Shown here in pieces: positions 6,560-8,316 of a stretch of 8,316 bases of DNA (its first letter is position 1; every line of letters starts with the position of its first letter). The stretch comes from Bacillota bacterium (lineage in GTDB: Bacteria; Bacillota; Clostridia; Lachnospirales; Lachnospiraceae). The stretch covers positions 1-8,316 of the forward strand of contig JAEZXP010000137.1 of NCBI GenBank assembly GCA_023419655.1, given 5' to 3'. The notes below the pieces were generated by a model. It saw only the letters and a list, made by a program, of their open reading frames with translations. It was not told where the DNA came from and did not search any database. Both the position numbers and the translations under genes were made by a program.

Positions 6560-6674
6560 AGAAAAGCCTCCTCATATTTTTCTCTTCGTTATGCACCACG
6601 TGACGGATTTTTAACCTTCACTCCAGTACCTCAAGACAGCTTGCCTAAAAAATTAGTCAAGAGTTATCTTTATA

Positions 6675-6704
6675 AGTATATGAGAAAGCCTTTCACTTCA
6701 TGAC
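6675..6704 (-). promoter_or_regulatory. Candidate sigma-E promoter for yabP-yabQ
   Basis: On the minus strand, -35 GTCATGAA (6697-6704) and -10 CATATACT (6675-6682) are 14 bp apart. The -10 matches 7 of 8 positions of the sigma-E consensus CATACAMT and the spacing is right. The -35 is weaker (TCATGAA, 4 of 7 against KMATATT). It begins 3 nt after the rqcP stop codon. The start point would be near 6667, giving a leader of roughly 107 nt before yabP. Confidence 0.55.
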
Positions 6705-6707
6705 GGG

Positions 6708-6947
6708 TTAAAGATACTTAATCAATTCTTTTGCCTCATCTTTTTTTACGGTTTCCTGAACGTCAAGAACCTCCACCTTTACGGCCTTGCTGCCAAATCC
6801 AATCTCAATAACATCACCTATCTTTACATCCACTGAGGCCTTCGCCGTTTTTCCGTTAACCATCACACGGCCTGCATCACATGCCTCATTTGCTATCGTT
6901 CTTCTCTTTATCAGCCTTGATACCTTTAAAAATTTATCCAATCTCAT
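6708..6947 (-). CDS. rqcP: RqcP (YabO), S4-domain ribosome quality-control factor
   Basis: RqcP binds stalled 50S subunits and, with RqcH, supports addition of alanine tails to stuck nascent chains; it stabilises the P-site tRNA. The 79-residue protein is nearly all one S4 RNA-binding domain. Its N-terminus MRLDKFLKVSRLIKRRT (1-17) matches the B. subtilis protein as I remember it and contains the important R2 and R16. The continuing DAGRVMVNGKTAKAS and KIGDVIEIGFG stretches are also typical. Hsp15-like heat-shock proteins share the fold, but the short length and the position before yabP favour RqcP/YabO. The ATG at 6945-6947 follows AAGGG by 8 nt. The gene lies 123 nt after hup, behind a terminator-like hairpin, and no own promoter was recognised, so leaky read-through is likely. 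Confidence 0.93.
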   Translation of the reverse strand: MRLDKFLKVSRLIKRRTIANEACDAGRVMVNGKTAKASVDVKIGDVIEIGFGSKAVKVEVLDVQETVKKDEAKELIKYL

Positions 6948-6984
6948 ATTATTTTCCCTTCTGCCTCCGTTTTGTGCCAGCTAG

Positions 6985-7044
6985 ATAAAAGGCTGCTTTA
7001 AACACCCTACACCCCCTAAGAGATACGGAATTTAAAACAGCCTC
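6985..7044 (-). terminator. Terminator-like hairpin after hup
   Basis: On the minus strand the arm GGCTGTTTTAAA (7042-7031) pairs over 12 positions with TTTAAAGCAGCC (7002-6991), with one G-U pair. The 28-nt loop includes a G-rich stretch. The second arm runs into TTTTAT. The T-run is short and the loop is long, so termination is probably partial, which would let some transcripts continue into rqcP. Confidence 0.6.
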
Positions 7045-7070
7045 TTTCGCTAATTAGAATTAAAAACCAA

Positions 7071-7346
7071 CTATGCGTTAATAACGTCCTTTAAAGCTTT
7101 GCCTGCTTTGAACTTAGGTGCCTTAGATGCAGCAATGTTCATAGGCTCATTCGTCAAAGGATTTCTTCCGGTTCTAGCGGGTCTGTCAACAACTTCAAAT
7201 GTTCCAAAACCAACTAACTGTACCTTACCACCTTTTGTTAACTCCTCTGTTACTGCGTCAATGAATGCCTTTAAAGCCTTCTCTGAATCTTTTTTTGAAA
7301 ATTCGGTTTTTTCTGCAATCGCTGCAACTAATTCTGCTTTGTTCAT
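7071..7346 (-). CDS. hup: DNA-binding protein HU
   Basis: HU is the abundant histone-like protein that bends and compacts the nucleoid as a dimer. The 91-residue protein is the standard length and starts MNKAELVAAIAEKTEFSKKD. It carries the family signature around GFGTFEVVDRPARTGRNP (46-63), with the beta-arm Arg residues and the intercalating Pro (P63), and ends with KAPKFKAGKALKDVIN. The ATG at 7344-7346 has AGGAGG 9 nt upstream. It lies between mazG and rqcP, an order common in clostridia but not seen in B. subtilis. HU rather than IHF is favoured by the single copy, the sequence and the organism group. A -10 candidate just upstream suggests its own promoter. Confidence 0.98.
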   Translation of the reverse strand: MNKAELVAAIAEKTEFSKKDSEKALKAFIDAVTEELTKGGKVQLVGFGTFEVVDRPARTGRNPLTNEPMNIAASKAPKFKAGKALKDVINA

Positions 7347-7372
7347 GGATTCGCTCCTCCTCTAAAGTGTTT

Positions 7373-7378
7373 ATTATA
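7373..7378 (-). promoter_or_regulatory. Candidate -10 box for hup
   Basis: A perfect TATAAT on the minus strand lies 26 nt before the hup ATG and would give a leader of about 20 nt containing the AGGAGG. The -35 at normal spacing is poor (TAATCA, 7396-7401), and the region is very AT-rich, so a chance match is possible. Confidence 0.4.
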
Positions 7379-7383
7379 TTTTT

Positions 7384-7405
7384 AAAATAATCGGATGATT
7401 ATTTT
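7384..7405. repeat. AT-rich hairpin between mazG and hup
   Basis: AAAATAATC (7384-7392) and GATTATTTT (7397-7405) form a perfect 9-bp stem with a GGAT loop, right after the mazG stop. The stem has only one G-C pair. It may be a weak mazG terminator or protect the mRNA 3' end. It also overlaps the region where the hup -35 should be. Confidence 0.45.
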
Positions 7406-8170
7406 TCACCTCCACAAAGCTTCCTGCTCTGCGGGGTTCATAGCGCATAGATCATAGCCATTTCCTTCATGTGAGGAAAGGACATCTATAAGTTTATTTA
7501 TAAACTTATTAGTAGCATTTGTCAAGGAATTTTCTGCATTTATCTGTAAAACCAGCGATAATTTTATCATGTGAAAGAGTATAACGCCATATTCATCAAA
7601 AATCTGTGGGTTTTCTCCTCTCTCTACGGCTTTATTAAGCCTCTCAAAACCTCCTGCAATATCGTCTATAACCTCCTTGCTGTCAGCCAGCTTCAATCCC
7701 ATTTTAACGGCCTTCTTCTGGACTTTCTCCGCCCGGATAACCCCGGGAAATGCCTTTGGCACTTTGAGCAGCTCTTGCTGGGGACTTGTATCCGTTTTTT
7801 CCTTGTTTTTTATATCTTCCCAATTCTTTAAGACTTCCTCGGAGGATGTTACCTCCTGATTGCCGAATACATGGGGATGGCGGCGTATCATCTTCCTGCT
7901 TTCCGCTGTTATCACATCTTCTACATTAAAACGATTCTCTTCCTCAGCAATTACACTATGCATTGCCACCTGGAGCAGAATATCTCCCAGCTCCTCGCAC
8001 AGATTCTCACTATCCTTATTATTAATCGCTTCTATAGCCTCATAGCATTCCTCAATCAGGCACTGCTTCAAGCTCTCATGGGTCTGCTCCCTGTCCCAGG
8101 GACAGCCGTCCTTACCTCTTAATATCCTTATGATATCCATAAACTCATCAAAGCGATAGACTTTATCCAT
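7406..8170 (-). CDS. mazG: MazG nucleoside triphosphate pyrophosphohydrolase
   Basis: MazG hydrolyses (d)NTPs to the monophosphate and pyrophosphate, cleaning the nucleotide pool. The 254-residue protein is near the usual length of about 260 for the two-domain form. The N-terminal domain has CPWD (23-26), EECYE (40-44, the EExxE motif), EELGD (59-63, with ExxD) and HPHVFG (98-103), all intact. The C-terminal domain keeps the spacing but not the acids: DDIAG (169-173) stands where EExxE is expected, and DEYGV (192-196) where EExGD is expected. There is also a tail of about 25 residues after the usual end. I start at the ATG 8168-8170 because GGAG lies 6 nt upstream; the in-frame ATG at 8180-8182 has no binding site. 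Unlike B. subtilis YabN it is not fused to a methyltransferase domain. Confidence 0.96.
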   Translation of the reverse strand: MDKVYRFDEFMDIIRILRGKDGCPWDREQTHESLKQCLIEECYEAIEAINNKDSENLCEELGDILLQVAMHSVIAEEENRFNVEDVITAESRKMIRRHPHVFGNQEVTSSEEVLKNWEDIKNKEKTDTSPQQELLKVPKAFPGVIRAEKVQKKAVKMGLKLADSKEVIDDIAGGFERLNKAVERGENPQIFDEYGVILFHMIKLSLVLQINAENSLTNATNKFINKLIDVLSSHEGNGYDLCAMNPAEQEALWR

Positions 8171-8216
8171 TTTGCTCTCCATTCTGCAAAGGTATAAATT
8201 ACTCGGGTTTATAGAG

Positions 8217-8225
8217 ATTATACCA
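8217..8225 (-). promoter_or_regulatory. Extended -10 promoter of mazG
   Basis: TGGTATAAT on the minus strand combines a perfect -10 (8217-8222) with the upstream TG of an extended -10. The -35 region at 17-18 bp is weak (TGGAAA/CTGGAA), which extended -10 promoters tolerate. The predicted start near 8210 leaves about 40 nt before the chosen mazG ATG. Confidence 0.6.
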
Positions 8226-8304
8226 TAATTCTGTCCGTTTTCCAGGACATATTCAAGTTACGAAGTAACTTGCCATATGAACGCTTTAGCGTTCATTATA
8301 CCAT
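8217..8304. repeat. Group of palindromes framed by a 10-bp direct repeat
   Basis: The 10-mer ATTATACCAT occurs at 8217-8226 and again at 8295-8304. Between the copies are three inverted repeats: TGTCC/GGACA (8232-8249, loop 8 nt), CAAGTTAC-GAA-GTAACTTG (8254-8272, perfect 8-bp stem) and ATGAACGC-TTTA-GCGTTCAT (8277-8296, perfect 8-bp stem). None is followed by a T-run on either strand, so they are not normal terminators. The second 10-mer is also an extended -10 on the minus strand whose -35 would be outside the window. Dispersed palindromic repeat, small insertion or operator cluster are all possible. Confidence 0.6.
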
Positions 8305-8316
8305 GTTATAATAACG

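Noticed and set aside
6575..6590. CATAACGA close to yabP as a second sigma-E -10
   Set aside because: Only half of the consensus positions match and no -35 is present at the right spacing.
7571..8122. Several short plus-strand frames opposite mazG
   Set aside because: They are mutually overlapping, lack known motifs and are fully explained as shadows of mazG.
1..8316. Novel defence, CRISPR, biosynthetic or phage system
   Set aside because: All eleven genes belong to a known conserved Firmicutes block. No spaced repeats, transposase, toxin-antitoxin pair or unknown operon was found.

Overview
The window reads as chromosomal DNA of an endospore-forming low-GC Clostridia, probably Lachnospiraceae-like. 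The evidence is spoIIE, yabP and yabQ, AGGAGG-type ribosome binding sites, and gene order. The family assignment is inference, since no 16S or database comparison was possible. Every supported gene lies on the minus strand, so transcription runs from the right edge to the left.

In transcription order the layout is mazG (8170-7406), hup (7346-7071), rqcP/yabO (6947-6708), yabP (6559-6272), yabQ (6262-5657), divIC-like (5611-5318), elongator tRNA-Met (5261-5188), spoIIE (4896-2608), tilS (2499-1051), hpt (1061-546) and the first 164 codons of ftsH (492 to the left edge). This is the conserved Firmicutes block known from Bacillus subtilis (mazG/yabN - yabO - yabP - yabQ - divIC - tRNA - spoIIE - tilS - hprT - ftsH), with hup inserted and yabR absent. 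It mixes housekeeping genes (nucleotide pool cleaning, nucleoid protein, ribosome rescue, tRNA modification, purine salvage, membrane proteolysis, division) with sporulation genes.

The control signals match that mixture. Upstream of spoIIE there is a TTGACA / TATAAT pair at an abnormal 21-bp spacing. A Spo0A-box-like site (TTTGTCAAAA) overlaps the -35, and a second one lies about three helical turns upstream. This is the layout of the Spo0A-activated sigma-A promoter of B. subtilis spoIIE. The tRNA has a perfect consensus promoter with a 17-bp spacer. A sigma-E-like promoter lies just after the rqcP stop and would drive yabP-yabQ. mazG has an extended -10 promoter.

Parts without an obvious role are an imperfect 49-bp inverted repeat between the tRNA and the spoIIE promoter, and a group of palindromes framed by a 10-bp direct repeat at the right edge. 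The C-terminal half of MazG has lost its acidic motifs, and YabQ carries a very basic tail. I found no new multi-gene system, mobile element, CRISPR array or prophage. The interest of the window is in its regulatory layout.
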